A model generated the notes under the pieces. It was not told the DNA's origin. It made no database searches and saw only the letters and a program-made list of their open reading frames with translations. A program made the position numbers and the translations under genes. Shown here in pieces: positions 40,997 to 50,533 of a stretch of 64,000 bases of DNA. Origin of the DNA: Deltaproteobacteria bacterium (GTDB taxonomy: Bacteria; Bdellovibrionota_B; Oligoflexia; Oligoflexales; Bog-1112); contig JACPKR010000012.1 in the NCBI GenBank assembly GCA_016186945.1, positions 1 through 64,000 of the forward strand, written 5' to 3'. Positions within the stretch are counted from its first letter, which is position 1; each line of letters opens with the position of its first letter.

Positions 40997-41898
40997 GTGG
41001 AGGGGAGCTGCTGTAAAAAGGAGGGGGGGGCAAGATACAGGTCCGAGCCTCGAATAAATTCCACAGAATCGCCGAAGCTTAGAGAGACGGCACCGTGGTG
41101 GCCGTCGAGGGCTAGGATGGCCCGCTCAGAGAAATTTTCGATTTTTAGAAGCACCTTGTCAGGGTCGAATATGCCTTGATGAACTTGGGGTGTATAGGTG
41201 GAACTGAAGAAGTAGAGTTCCCTCACCATATATTGGAAGAGTCGGCTGCGCAGGTCCATTTCCTTGCCACCTGCGGCCAGGACAGCACCCGTACTTCCAC
41301 TGGCCGTGCTTACCCAGACGCCACTGGACTTATGTTCTTCTTCCTTGTCGCCTATGTAAATTTTATATCGTGTCGTTGCTGCTGGGGATTGGTTGGCATA
41401 GAGGAAGTCGTTGAGAACGGGTTCAGTGAGGGAGCTGCCTCGGGTTGCTGTGAACTGGATGCGCGCCTGAAGCCGGGCGACTTTCACGGGTTCCAGCTTC
41501 TGTTCATAGAAACTTTCCAATTTTTCGCGCAAATGTTCGTAACTGCAGTGACAGAGCCTTCCGACGCTTGTGGAGGCAGATCGGACACCGAAGAGGATGA
41601 CGTCCTTATTCTCGATATGATGGCTCGCTTCGAGGATGGTACCGTCTCCTCCGACGGTGAACACTGCGGATACGTCGGAAAGATCGGGCCAATAAAGCCC
41701 TCTGCCGATCGTTGTGTAGGGGATGGAATATTCGTCGAGGAGGGAAAAGAGAAGATCCAGTGTGTTGTAATGTTCCTTATGAGTTTTTTCAACCCGCGCC
41801 AGGTAGCGTGGGTTGATTTGCCCTGCCTTGACTCGTTTGCGAATCGTCTCACCGTGTAATTCCAGGTTTGTCTTTTTCGCTACGACTAGGACTTTCAT
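40975..41898 (-). CDS. nadK: NAD kinase
   Basis: 307 residues from ATG 41898, 10 nt after the ppiD stop; upstream in-frame codons overlap ppiD and are not needed. The kinase motif is FTVGGDGTILEA, and the NAD-binding segments are LNDFLYAN (Asn-Asp) and SGVWVSTASGSTGA. It phosphorylates NAD to NADP in the cytoplasm. The insertion-rich middle and the GRGLYWPD region are unlike the E. coli protein but the active-site blocks are intact. The last residues (PPPKKL) come from a dispersed palindromic repeat that has replaced or extended the native end. Confidence 0.88.
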   Translation of the reverse strand: MKVLVVAKKTNLELHGETIRKRVKAGQINPRYLARVEKTHKEHYNTLDLLFSLLDEYSIPYTTIGRGLYWPDLSDVSAVFTVGGDGTILEASHHIENKDVILFGVRSASTSVGRLCHCSYEHLREKLESFYEQKLEPVKVARLQARIQFTATRGSSLTEPVLNDFLYANQSPAATTRYKIYIGDKEEEHKSSGVWVSTASGSTGAVLAAGGKEMDLRSRLFQYMVRELYFFSSTYTPQVHQGIFDPDKVLLKIENFSERAILALDGHHGAVSLSFGDSVEFIRGSDLYLAPPSFLQQLPSTPPPKKL

Positions 41899-41908
41899 GG
41901 ATTTGCCT

Positions 41909-43483
41909 TTACTGCTCAGCGACTGCCTTATCGAGTGCCAGGTATTGTGGGTTGAGGTAGACAGCGTTACGTTTTTCAAATTTTTCTCGTATCATCCCCT
42001 CAAAGTGGCTGAGGAAAGCGTAGCCAGTGCGAAATTCCAAGGATCTCGCCATCTCTTGTTTCTTTTGGGCCTCAATTTGCCCGATGGTCACTTCCTTGCG
42101 GGATTTGAGACGGATCACGTAGTAGTTTTTATTCAGCTCTTCTACGGCAGGGGCGGTTTCACCGACTTTTCGCAAGGGCAGCAGATTGCTAAGCATTGTC
42201 GGTTTGCTCCCTAGGCCGGGGATGTAGGTAGCGTTGAACGAGAAGGGAGCGGTACTTTTCCACTGCACGTTATGTTTTTTCAGAAGGGGTTCGGTGGGTG
42301 TGCCAGCTTTCAGGGCGTCGAGAACTTCCTGTGCTGCTGCATGTGCGAGCGTCGGGGCTTTTTCGCGCTTGAGCAGTTTGAGGGCGATATCCTTTTGAGC
42401 CTCTTCGAGTGGTGTGTTTTTCGCGTTTTGTTTTTCAAGTGTTTTTATGATGTGGAAGCCGAAGGGGCTTTCTACCACGTCGCTGACGGTGTTATTGGCG
42501 AGGGCAAAGGCGGCGTCACTGAATTCCTTCACCATCATGTCTCTCGTGAAGAATCCTAGGTCACCCCCGGTGTTTTTCCCCGAAGCTTCGTCGGTATTTT
42601 CTTTTGCGATTTTTTGAAAGTCGTTGTCTTGTTTGACTTTCACGAGGATGTTTTCAGCGCGTTTGCGTGCTTCTTCCTTGCTGCGTTGCAGGGCGTCTCC
42701 TGTTGGGTTACGTGCATCTTTATGGGAGACGAGGATGTGGTGTGCGTGAATTTTTTCGGGGGTCTTGTATTCGCTTTCGTGGGACGTGTAGTAGTCTGTC
42801 ACTTGGGCGCGGCCTGCGTCGCTTGTAAGGAAAGTGTTCACATCTGCATCACTTACAGTCAGAGGTGTAGTTTCGGGATCAAATTTCAGGTATTCGACCT
42901 CCAGTTTGCTTTCACCGAGGGTGTGGTCTAACGCGACGGCGTTTTCAGAAGCGTAGGCGGTCGTTGTAACCAGGTCTCGCAATCGGTCGACGGAAATGTT
43001 TCTCTGAATTTCAGACAGGAAGGTGGTTTCAGAGTAGCGATTGTTACGAAGGAAGTTGCGGAAGGCTGTGTCCGAAAACTGAGCGTCCTTATCGCGGAAG
43101 GCTTTTATTTTGTTAAGATAAGAGATCGCCTCGTCCTCTGTCGCATCCAGGCCGAGCTTTTGAGATTCCAAGTACATAATACGGTAGTTGATAAGCTGGT
43201 CGAGGACTTGGCCGGCGATCTTCATCTCGCCAGCATTTTCGCCGTAACGGCGACGGATTCTTTCTTGTTCAGACGAATAGGCTCTGGAAAATTCGATTTG
43301 TGTGATTTCCTCACCGTCGACAGAACCTGCAACGTTGTCAAGTTGTTGGATGAAACCTGTTGGGCTACATATGCCGAAAAAAACCATAGCTCCCAGAGCG
43401 AGGGCTAGGACAAGATAGGTCCCCAAGTTTTTTTCAATTTTCGGCCCACCGCCGACGCCCATCAGACTTTTATTGTTTGCCAT
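41909..43483 (-). CDS. ppiD: Membrane-anchored parvulin-type peptidyl-prolyl isomerase (PpiD/SurA-like)
   Basis: 524 residues. A single N-terminal membrane helix (TYLVLALALGAMVFFGI) anchors it in the inner membrane facing the periplasm. A SurA_N-type chaperone region follows (VDGEEITQIEFSRAYSSEQE, GQVLDQLINYRIMYLESQKL). The parvulin domain lies at about 240-345 (HAHHILVSHKDA, GGDLGFFTRDMMVKEFSDAA, VVESPFGFHIIKTLE). It would assist folding of outer-membrane and periplasmic proteins. nadK follows in the same operon. A dispersed palindrome lies upstream of its start. Confidence 0.88.
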   Translation of the reverse strand: MANNKSLMGVGGGPKIEKNLGTYLVLALALGAMVFFGICSPTGFIQQLDNVAGSVDGEEITQIEFSRAYSSEQERIRRRYGENAGEMKIAGQVLDQLINYRIMYLESQKLGLDATEDEAISYLNKIKAFRDKDAQFSDTAFRNFLRNNRYSETTFLSEIQRNISVDRLRDLVTTTAYASENAVALDHTLGESKLEVEYLKFDPETTPLTVSDADVNTFLTSDAGRAQVTDYYTSHESEYKTPEKIHAHHILVSHKDARNPTGDALQRSKEEARKRAENILVKVKQDNDFQKIAKENTDEASGKNTGGDLGFFTRDMMVKEFSDAAFALANNTVSDVVESPFGFHIIKTLEKQNAKNTPLEEAQKDIALKLLKREKAPTLAHAAAQEVLDALKAGTPTEPLLKKHNVQWKSTAPFSFNATYIPGLGSKPTMLSNLLPLRKVGETAPAVEELNKNYYVIRLKSRKEVTIGQIEAQKKQEMARSLEFRTGYAFLSHFEGMIREKFEKRNAVYLNPQYLALDKAVAEQ

Positions 43484-43506
43484 CGTGTCCTCAAAGTTAG
43501 CTATAG

Positions 43507-43605
43507 TTCAAGATAATCAATTTGGGGACAAACTTTTTGAAAAAAGTTATTTCCCCAAGCCCCTTTTTAAAAACTTCAGTATTTAAAGTTTTTTGGGGGA
43601 AGGCG
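43507..43605. repeat. Double-palindrome repeat, copy 2
   Basis: Same organisation as 40907-40996: TTCAAGATAATCAATTTGGGG, then AACTTTTTGAAAAAAGTT between GGGGA and TTCCCC, then AAAAACTT/AAAGTTTTTT ending in GGGGG. The two copies flank the ppiD-nadK pair, in direct orientation about 2.6 kb apart, and could recombine. It lies upstream of ppiD, in its promoter/leader region. Confidence 0.8.
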
Positions 43606-43707
43606 CCCTCTCCCCATTTTGGCGTTAGTGGGAAAAAAAGAGGGATAGCAAATGTAGCACAAAATTTATTTCGTGATAAATCCATTTGAAGACTTATAAT
43701 GTCCTAA

Positions 43708-44823
<1,116 letters not shown>

Positions 44824-44826
44824 GTC

Positions 44827-45714
44827 ATGTCATGGCAGCCTAGGCGTAAACTTTGGATAGGGCTGATCATTAGCACCTTGGTTTCGCCTTTTCTCTTTTT
44901 CTCGACAAAGCGAATGCCATGGGGTGAAAATACCCCTTTTTTCCTCCGCTGGGGTCAGGAACTTCTTTACCCGATGGAGGCAGCTTGGCACACTGGCGTA
45001 CTTTTTTTGAACGATACCTGGCGTAACTATTTTTACCTTGTGGGTTTGCGGGAAGAAAATCAGAAGCTCCAAAAGGAGCTAACCCTCTTGCAAACCAAAA
45101 TTCTGGACTATGATCACCAGGTGAATGAAGTGAAGAGGTTGCGTAAACTTCTGAACTTCGCAACACCTCTCGGGAAGCAGATCGTCCTGGCGGAAATTGT
45201 GGGTATAGTTGGCCACCCACCCTTTCAAAGCATTCGAGTTGAAAAGGGTGCTGACGCTGGTGTTCGCATCGGCATGCCCGTTGTCTCTTCAAAGGGTGTT
45301 GTCGGTCGCGTGCTCCGTGTAAACGCTAAGTTTTCCGACATCCAGCGTTTGGGGGACAGCAACTTCAACCTCGACGTCTTCATTGAGCGCAACCGCATAC
45401 GGGGTATTTTGAAGGGCATCGACAACAACCGCTGTCTCCTCCAGCTTCATCGTCGAGCAGACGTTCGGATCGGTGATACGATCGTCAGTTCTGGGATTTC
45501 GGGGGGCTTTCCGCAAGGCTTACCTGTGGGCGTTGTGGTCCGCATCAGCTACGAGATGGATAATGTCGCGCAAGTTGTCACGATCAAACCTTGGGTGGAG
45601 ACTCAAAGTCTGGACGAAGTTATGATCTTGCAACAGACGAGCGATGAGGTTGAAACATTGGTGGAAACGGTTGGCAAGGAATGGTTGGATAACATTACAA
45701 AGATGGATGAATGA
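44827..45714 (+). CDS. mreC: Rod-shape determining protein MreC
   Basis: 295 residues. One N-terminal membrane helix (LWIGLIISTLVSPFLFFS) is followed by a coiled coil (about 70-105: LREENQKLQKELTLLQTKIL, EVKRLRKLLNF) and the two beta barrels of the periplasmic domain (VEKGADAGVRIGMPVVSSKG, VGRVLRVN, DTIVSSGISGGFPQGLPVG). It couples MreB to the periplasmic wall synthases. Its stop overlaps an ATG (ATGA) that opens the mreD reading frame. Confidence 0.95.
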   Translation: MSWQPRRKLWIGLIISTLVSPFLFFSTKRMPWGENTPFFLRWGQELLYPMEAAWHTGVLFLNDTWRNYFYLVGLREENQKLQKELTLLQTKILDYDHQVNEVKRLRKLLNFATPLGKQIVLAEIVGIVGHPPFQSIRVEKGADAGVRIGMPVVSSKGVVGRVLRVNAKFSDIQRLGDSNFNLDVFIERNRIRGILKGIDNNRCLLQLHRRADVRIGDTIVSSGISGGFPQGLPVGVVVRISYEMDNVAQVVTIKPWVETQSLDEVMILQQTSDEVETLVETVGKEWLDNITKMDE

Positions 45715-46505
45715 GCGATGAGCAAGGAAGGGAGGTAATGCGTAAGCCACTTAGCGCAAATAGGGAGAGGGGGGTTTGGGGGGGCGAGGGAACCGTCGCT
45801 CCCCCAAGGGATTTCTTGGAGGAACCAGCTGCGCAGTTTCCTCCAAACCACCTCCTTGCCCCAAGTGGCTTACGCATTACGGAAGGGAGCAGCCCTCTTC
45901 TCAGGTTCCTCCGAAGCAGATCCTTGCCGCGAGTGGGCTACACGCTTCATCCCAAAAAAGATAGAGTTGCCAAACTTATCAGGGCCATCTTGCCTCATCC
46001 TCTTCCTCAACGATTGAGTTTGGACCTTTTTTTTGTCATTCAGCTTTTAGTGTTTCAGGATTTTGTGCTTCCGCAGATGATGGGGCATTTTTTTTTCGTT
46101 GACTTACTGAGTCCCTGGTTGCTTGTTATATGTGTGTTCGGCCACTGGGGGCGGGTGCTTCCTGTCTTTTTATTTGCGATCGTTCTTTTGGAATCACACG
46201 CATCGGCTCCGATCGGTCTGTTTTTTTGCTTCTATTGGATGATTGGTGTTTTACTCTTTTCGTTTCGCCACCATATTTCATGGCAAAACATGGCTCCCTG
46301 GCTTGCAGCTTTTTTCCTCAGCCAGGTTTTATTGGTGGTTCTCGAATATCTTGCGAGTGTGTCCGGGGGGGCTGTACTACCATTTGTGGATCGCCAGTCT
46401 TGGTTTACCCTTGTAGCACGAGTTTTGAGTACGACAGCGCTGGGAGCGGTGCTTGTTTGGCGTTTTGGCCTTCTCCACTGGCAGGAGCTTGCCCGTGCTA
46501 GGTAG
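45711..46505 (+). CDS. mreD: Rod-shape determining protein MreD, 5' end disrupted by a MITE
   Basis: The frame opens at ATG 45711 (overlapping the mreC stop) and runs 264 residues. Its first ~75 residues come from a MITE and an older repeat relic. The MreD part starts at about residue 90 (LPHPLPQRLSLDLFFVIQLL) and has five membrane helices (VVLEYLASVSGG and others). MreD is a small inner-membrane partner of MreC. No ATG lies near the true N-terminus; TTG codons at 45990, 46014 and 46020 are possible starts. Either the MITE encodes an N-terminal extension or translation begins at one of these. The 3' end overlaps mrdA by 11 nt. Confidence 0.75.
   Translation: MSDEQGREVMRKPLSANRERGVWGGEGTVAPPRDFLEEPAAQFPPNHLLAPSGLRITEGSSPLLRFLRSRSLPRVGYTLHPKKDRVAKLIRAILPHPLPQRLSLDLFFVIQLLVFQDFVLPQMMGHFFFVDLLSPWLLVICVFGHWGRVLPVFLFAIVLLESHASAPIGLFFCFYWMIGVLLFSFRHHISWQNMAPWLAAFFLSQVLLVVLEYLASVSGGAVLPFVDRQSWFTLVARVLSTTALGAVLVWRFGLLHWQELARAR
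45735..45880 (+). mobile_element. Full-length MITE inside the mreC-mreD junction (copy 4)
   Basis: 146 bp, right inverted repeat complete, left one with two mismatches (CTTAGCGCAA). GGAAGGGAG flanks it on both sides (45726-45734 and 45881-45889), a 9-bp duplication or 8 bp plus a chance match. It lies within the transcribed mre operon, downstream of the mreC stop, and is stop-free in the mreD frame. Its G tract, hairpin and anti-Shine-Dalgarno-like CACCTCCTT are therefore in the mRNA. Confidence 0.93.
45899..45950 (+). repeat. Decayed older copy of the same repeat
   Basis: CAGGTTCCTCCGAAGCAGAT, then CCTTGCCGCGAGTGGGCTAC and ACGCTTC, aligns with the right half of the MITE (CAGTTTCCTCC, CACCTCCTTGCCCCAAGTGG, CTTACGCATTAC) at perhaps 75 percent identity. 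So this spot was hit at least twice, with the intact copy inserted next to an old one. Confidence 0.65.
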
Positions 46506-48417
46506 ACGCCATGTGGACAGCCCCATTGAGGAGAGCCGTTTTATCACGGGCAGCATATTTCTTGTCTTCTTGGCCACTATGCTTCTCATCCGCCTTTGGT
46601 ACTTGCAGATATACAGAAGTGAATATTACTTGCGCCTTTCTGAAAGCAATCGCATCCGGCGCATAGAGATACCTGCTCCCCGGGGGGTGATTTTTGACCG
46701 GAAGGGAAGGGTTATACTTGGCAACCGTCCTTTTTTCGACCTGGTTCTGATTCCTCAGTATGTGAATGACGAGGAGAAGACTCTCGCCATCATTTCCCAA
46801 CTTCTCCATCTGTCGATAACGGACTTGCGGAGGGACGCTCGCAATTCGCGAGGGCAGCCCAAGTTTCTCCCGATAACACTGAAGCGCAACTTGACGATTC
46901 ACGAAGTGGCCATTATCGAAGCACAGAAGTCATTCCTTCCGGGGGTCGAAATAAACATCGCCCCGCGCCGGGATTACAAGGAGGATGCGCCTCCTCATAT
47001 CCTTGGCTATGTTGGGGAAATCAGCCCTGAAGAATTGAAAGCGCGCAACGAGCAGGAAGCAGACAATCCCTACTTTCCAGGGGAACTAGTCGGCAAACAT
47101 GGGTTGGAAGCACAGTGGGAATCGCTTTTGCGCGGAAGACGAGGATACAAGTATATTCAGGTTGACGCTCACGGCCGCCAGACGCGTTTTGCGGAAGACT
47201 TGGGGTGGAAATTTCCTACAAAACCGGCTATCCCCGGTGTAGACCTTGTCCTTACACTCGACATGGATCTGCAACGGGAAGCGATTAATGCCTTTCAGGG
47301 GAAATACGGGGCTGTCGTTGTTATGGACCCCCGAAATGGAGAAATCCTCGCCATGGTGAGTTCTCCCTCTTACAATCCGGAAATTTATCAAGAGGGCATT
47401 AGCCACGACAAGTGGCAGGCTCTCGTCAACGACCCCTTCAAACCTCTATTCGATAAAACTACAGGAGGTGCTTTTGCTCCGGGGAGTGTTTACAAGCCGG
47501 TGGTCGCTCTTGCTGCTTTGGAGGAAGGCATCATCCGTCCCGAAAAAACGTTTCCCTGTCATGGAGTGTTTACCCTAGGGCGAGATACGTTCCGCTGTCA
47601 TAACCGCTGGGGTCATGGTCTGATTAACTTGGAACAGGCTCTCGTTCTTTCGTGCGATGTCTATTTCTACCACCTGGGTGTCGAGCTGGGGGTCGATCGC
47701 ATTGCAAAATATGCTCAAGCCCTTGGCCTTGGGAAAAAGTTGGGAGTGCGCCTTAATAAGGAAGAAGCGGGTCTGGTGCCTACAACCGCCTGGCGCAAAC
47801 AGTTTTACAAAACACCTTTCACTTTAGGGGACGCGCCCTCCCTGGCCATCGGGCAGGGTGCCAACTTGCTGACCCCGCTGCAACTTGCCAGTGTGTACGC
47901 AAGCATTGCCAACGGTGGGAAAGTTTGGCGACCGATCATCGTGAAAAAGGCAAGCAACCATATTGGAGAGACGATACGCGAACACGGCCCGGAGCAAATT
48001 CAGGAGGTCAAGGTGATCAGTGCGAAAAGTTTCCGCATCATACGTCACATGCTTCAAGCAGTTGTAGAAGACCCCCGAGGGACAGGGCGGCGCGTGCGTG
48101 TCCCCGGACATACGGTTGCTGGGAAAACAGGGTCGGCACAGGTTGTCAGTTTAAAGAAGGCTCGGGATCGTAAGGAAGCCATGAGCATGAAGTGGCAGGA
48201 ACATGCCCTCTTTGCTGCGTTTTCGCCAGTGGAAAATGCGGAGATTGTGGTAGCAGTCGTGAGCGAAAATGACCCCGTCGCAGGAGGAGGGCGTGAGGCC
48301 GCACCCGTTGCCCAGAGAATTATCAAAAAGTACTGGGAGTCTCAGGAGGGGTCCTTAGAGGCGAGCGGCGGGTTACCTCGTGAAGAGAGTGTCTCGAACG
48401 TTCTGGAGAGCCGATGA
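46495..48417 (+). CDS. mrdA: Penicillin-binding protein 2 (peptidoglycan transpeptidase)
   Basis: 640 residues from GTG 46495, with AGGAG 7 nt upstream; a TTG at 46453 is weaker. An N-terminal membrane helix (GSIFLVFLATMLLIRLWYL) precedes the PBP dimerisation domain (APRGVIFDRKGRVILGNRP) and the transpeptidase domain with SVYK (Ser331 to Lys334), SCD (Ser386) and KTG (544-546). It crosslinks the lateral wall during elongation and pairs with RodA, encoded next. The start overlaps mreD by 11 nt and the stop overlaps rodA by 4 nt. Confidence 0.95.
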   Translation: MLGRRHVDSPIEESRFITGSIFLVFLATMLLIRLWYLQIYRSEYYLRLSESNRIRRIEIPAPRGVIFDRKGRVILGNRPFFDLVLIPQYVNDEEKTLAIISQLLHLSITDLRRDARNSRGQPKFLPITLKRNLTIHEVAIIEAQKSFLPGVEINIAPRRDYKEDAPPHILGYVGEISPEELKARNEQEADNPYFPGELVGKHGLEAQWESLLRGRRGYKYIQVDAHGRQTRFAEDLGWKFPTKPAIPGVDLVLTLDMDLQREAINAFQGKYGAVVVMDPRNGEILAMVSSPSYNPEIYQEGISHDKWQALVNDPFKPLFDKTTGGAFAPGSVYKPVVALAALEEGIIRPEKTFPCHGVFTLGRDTFRCHNRWGHGLINLEQALVLSCDVYFYHLGVELGVDRIAKYAQALGLGKKLGVRLNKEEAGLVPTTAWRKQFYKTPFTLGDAPSLAIGQGANLLTPLQLASVYASIANGGKVWRPIIVKKASNHIGETIREHGPEQIQEVKVISAKSFRIIRHMLQAVVEDPRGTGRRVRVPGHTVAGKTGSAQVVSLKKARDRKEAMSMKWQEHALFAAFSPVENAEIVVAVVSENDPVAGGGREAAPVAQRIIKKYWESQEGSLEASGGLPREESVSNVLESR

Positions 48418-49529
48418 AAGCCATTGTCGAACAAACCAGGATCCGTAAGAGACGGACCTCAACAAGGCTACTCGTCACGCTCGTTGTCTTTGCTATCCTC
48501 CTGACCCTCGGTCTCATCAACCTCTACAGTGCTGCTGGGGAAGCAACTTTAAGGACACAACTCCGTCACCTCATCCCGGCTTTGCTTCTTTTTGTAGGCA
48601 TCGGTTGGGTGATCCCCTTGCGGATGATCAACACTTACTCTTACATTTTCTATTCGTTGACCGTATTTTTCCTCATTGCTGTCCTGGTCTTGGGTTATAT
48701 TGCGGGGGGGGCGCAGCGTTGGTTGATACTGGGTCCCCTGCGTTTTCAACCTTCGGAGCTTGCGAAACTTAGTATTGCCTTATTTGTAGCAAAGCATTTC
48801 TACAACAACCGTACGAAACTTTCCTACCAGCTTACGGAACTTTGGCCCGTGTTGATTGCCGTGGGAGCCTACTTTGTTTTGATTTTCATTCAGCCTGATT
48901 TTGGAACAGCGGGGGTTTGTCTGCTGATAGCACTGACGCAGGTCGCTTTTATAAAGGTATCTATCAGTCGCGGGATGCTCCTTTCTCTTCTCTTTTCAGG
49001 CTTGGGAATGATTGCAATGGGGTGGCAATTTCTCTTAAGACCGTATCAGAAACTTCGTATTCTCAACCTTTTCAACCCGGCTCTCGATCCTTCCGGTTCG
49101 GGCTACAACTCACTCCAGTCCCTTGTCGCTGTGGGTAGTGGAGGACAGTGGGGAAAGGGGTTTCTCCACGGAACGCAGGCGCAGTTGCAGTTCTTGCCTG
49201 CACGGCAGACGGACTTCATATTCAGCGTCTTTGCGGAGGAACAGGGTTTTTGGGGGGGAGCTTTGATCTTCGTTCTCTTTGCGATTTTAAGTTATGCAGC
49301 TCTGGAAATCGCACGGGAAGCAAAGGATACCTTCAACACCTTACTGGCGATCGGTATCGGAGCACTTATCTTTCTCGAATTTTTTATAAACGTTGCGATG
49401 GTGATCGGCATTTTTCCGGTCGTCGGTATGCCCCTTCCTTTCTTCTCATACGGGGGATCTTTTCTCCTCACCATCTGCGCAGCAATGGGTTTGCTGGTAG
49501 CGGTAGAACGAGACACCTTGCGTAGCTAG
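48414..49529 (+). CDS. rodA: Rod-shape glycosyltransferase RodA (SEDS family)
   Basis: 371 residues, ten membrane helices. Conserved blocks include GGAQRWLILGPLRFQPSELA, FIQPDFGTAGV, QSLVAVGSGGQWGKGFLHGT, LPARQTDFIFSVFAEEQGFW and the C-terminal GMPLPFFSYGGSF. It polymerises lipid II into glycan strands together with PBP2. It is the last gene of the mre/rod operon. The next gene starts about 70 nt later with its own -10 box. Confidence 0.96.
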   Translation: MKAIVEQTRIRKRRTSTRLLVTLVVFAILLTLGLINLYSAAGEATLRTQLRHLIPALLLFVGIGWVIPLRMINTYSYIFYSLTVFFLIAVLVLGYIAGGAQRWLILGPLRFQPSELAKLSIALFVAKHFYNNRTKLSYQLTELWPVLIAVGAYFVLIFIQPDFGTAGVCLLIALTQVAFIKVSISRGMLLSLLFSGLGMIAMGWQFLLRPYQKLRILNLFNPALDPSGSGYNSLQSLVAVGSGGQWGKGFLHGTQAQLQFLPARQTDFIFSVFAEEQGFWGGALIFVLFAILSYAALEIAREAKDTFNTLLAIGIGALIFLEFFINVAMVIGIFPVVGMPLPFFSYGGSFLLTICAAMGLLVAVERDTLRS

Positions 49530-49565
49530 GTAAAAGCTGCCTCTCCTCCTCCTTTTTCCTTCCTT

Positions 49566-49571
49566 TATAAT
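49566..49571 (+). promoter_or_regulatory. Candidate -10 box for the paralogous gene pair
   Basis: TATAAT at 49566-49571, 26 nt upstream of the GTG at 49597, at a good distance for a start site near 49578. No convincing -35 hexamer precedes it (the region is C/T-rich). It would separate the following genes from the mre operon. Confidence 0.4.
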
Positions 49572-49596
49572 GGAACTAGGCGTAGAGGAGACCACT

Positions 49597-49983
49597 GTGC
49601 CCGCTAAAGTAGGTGACCCGATTTTTAATTCGCAAGGCTTCCCTCATGTCTTGAAGGGGAAAGAAGAGGAGAGCGCAAAATTCATCGCTGAAGCCGACCC
49701 GGAAAAGGTTCAAGAGGCAACACGTCACGGTTACATCAAAGGTCTTCAACCGGAAATGCGCGAGACCTTCAACAAGGTCATGGACAAAGTCAAAAGTACG
49801 GAAGACCCCAGGGAGAAGTTAGCCTTTCTTCAGGAACAAATTGCCTCCCTCGAAACGAAAAGCCATATCAAGGAAAACCAGATCTTAGCGCGTTATCTGA
49901 AATCGGAACTCTTCCACGTCATGCAAGTTTATCACGTAGAACCCAGGACTTTTGAAATTCCCTTCCATGACGTTCTATCGTGA
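49597..49983 (+). CDS. Hypothetical helical protein, paralogue of the next gene
   Basis: 128 residues from GTG 49597 with GAGGAGA at ideal distance; an ATG at 49570 overlaps the -10 box and is unlikely. The second half is helical (FNKVMDKVKSTEDPREKLAF, LQEQIASLETKSHIKENQIL, ARYLKSELFHVMQVY) and aligns with the next gene's FNAILDEIYKTD, EIQQQIDRLR and VRYLRNQQSILIREV. So the two are tandem duplicates. There is no signal peptide. Function unknown. Confidence 0.7.
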   Translation: MPAKVGDPIFNSQGFPHVLKGKEEESAKFIAEADPEKVQEATRHGYIKGLQPEMRETFNKVMDKVKSTEDPREKLAFLQEQIASLETKSHIKENQILARYLKSELFHVMQVYHVEPRTFEIPFHDVLS

Positions 49984-50002
49984 GCTTTAAAGGAGGATTA
50001 AC

Positions 50003-50380
50003 ATGGCACATATCGGTGATCTTGTCCCCAAGTCGGGGATTTATACCGAACCTGGCGTCATCGTCGAAAAGAAGGAAGACGGAACGGCTGTAGTCGACAC
50101 AGAACCGCTTGAGATTCATAAATACCACCGCTACAGCAACACGACGGGCCTGAATCAAGAAGAAAAGATGCAATTTAACGCGATCCTCGATGAAATCTAC
50201 AAAACCGACAACGGGGTGGAACGACTGAACGAGATTCAACAGCAGATCGACCGGCTACGCCTCGAACCGCAGAATAAAAATATCGTCCGCTACCTTCGCA
50301 ACCAGCAATCGATCCTCATCCGCGAAGTGAAAACCCTCCCCCGCTACTACACACAAGATACCGACCGTTTAAATGTTTAG
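50003..50380 (+). CDS. Hypothetical helical protein, paralogue of the previous gene
   Basis: 125 residues, ATG with AAAGGAGG upstream, 19 nt after its paralogue. The N-terminus (GDLVPKSGIYTEPGVIVEKK) is different from the paralogue's, but the C-terminal half is related: FNAILDEIYKT, LNEIQQQIDRLRLE, NIVRYLRNQQSILIREV. The last 59 bases of this region (50310-50368) are duplicated at 50973-51032, so a recombination has copied the 3' end downstream of the toxin-antitoxin segment. Function unknown. Confidence 0.7.
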   Translation: MAHIGDLVPKSGIYTEPGVIVEKKEDGTAVVDTEPLEIHKYHRYSNTTGLNQEEKMQFNAILDEIYKTDNGVERLNEIQQQIDRLRLEPQNKNIVRYLRNQQSILIREVKTLPRYYTQDTDRLNV

Positions 50381-50384
50381 CCAA

Positions 50385-50448
50385 TTGTGGCAAGGAGGTG
50401 GTTTGGAGGAAACTGCGCAGCATTTGCCGCAAGTGGCTTACGCATTAG
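50385..50448 (-). repeat. Internally deleted MITE, reverse orientation
   Basis: 64 bp: TTGTGGCAAGGAGGTGGTTT, GGAGGAAACTGCGCAG, then directly the terminal repeat TTGCCGCAAGTGGCTTACGC and ATTAG. The central G-rich part and one hairpin arm are deleted. It lies between the paralogous pair and the antitoxin gene, in the antitoxin's upstream region. Confidence 0.85.
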
Positions 50449-50533
50449 CTCCCTGCCCCAAAGACCTTTGCCGTAGTTTGTGAGCCGTGATAACATACAT
50501 ACGAAAATAAAAAGTTGTACATATGGAGTCTGC

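Noticed and set aside
41176-41859. 227-codon frame opposite nadK
   Set aside because: Antisense shadow of a gene with clear NAD kinase motifs.
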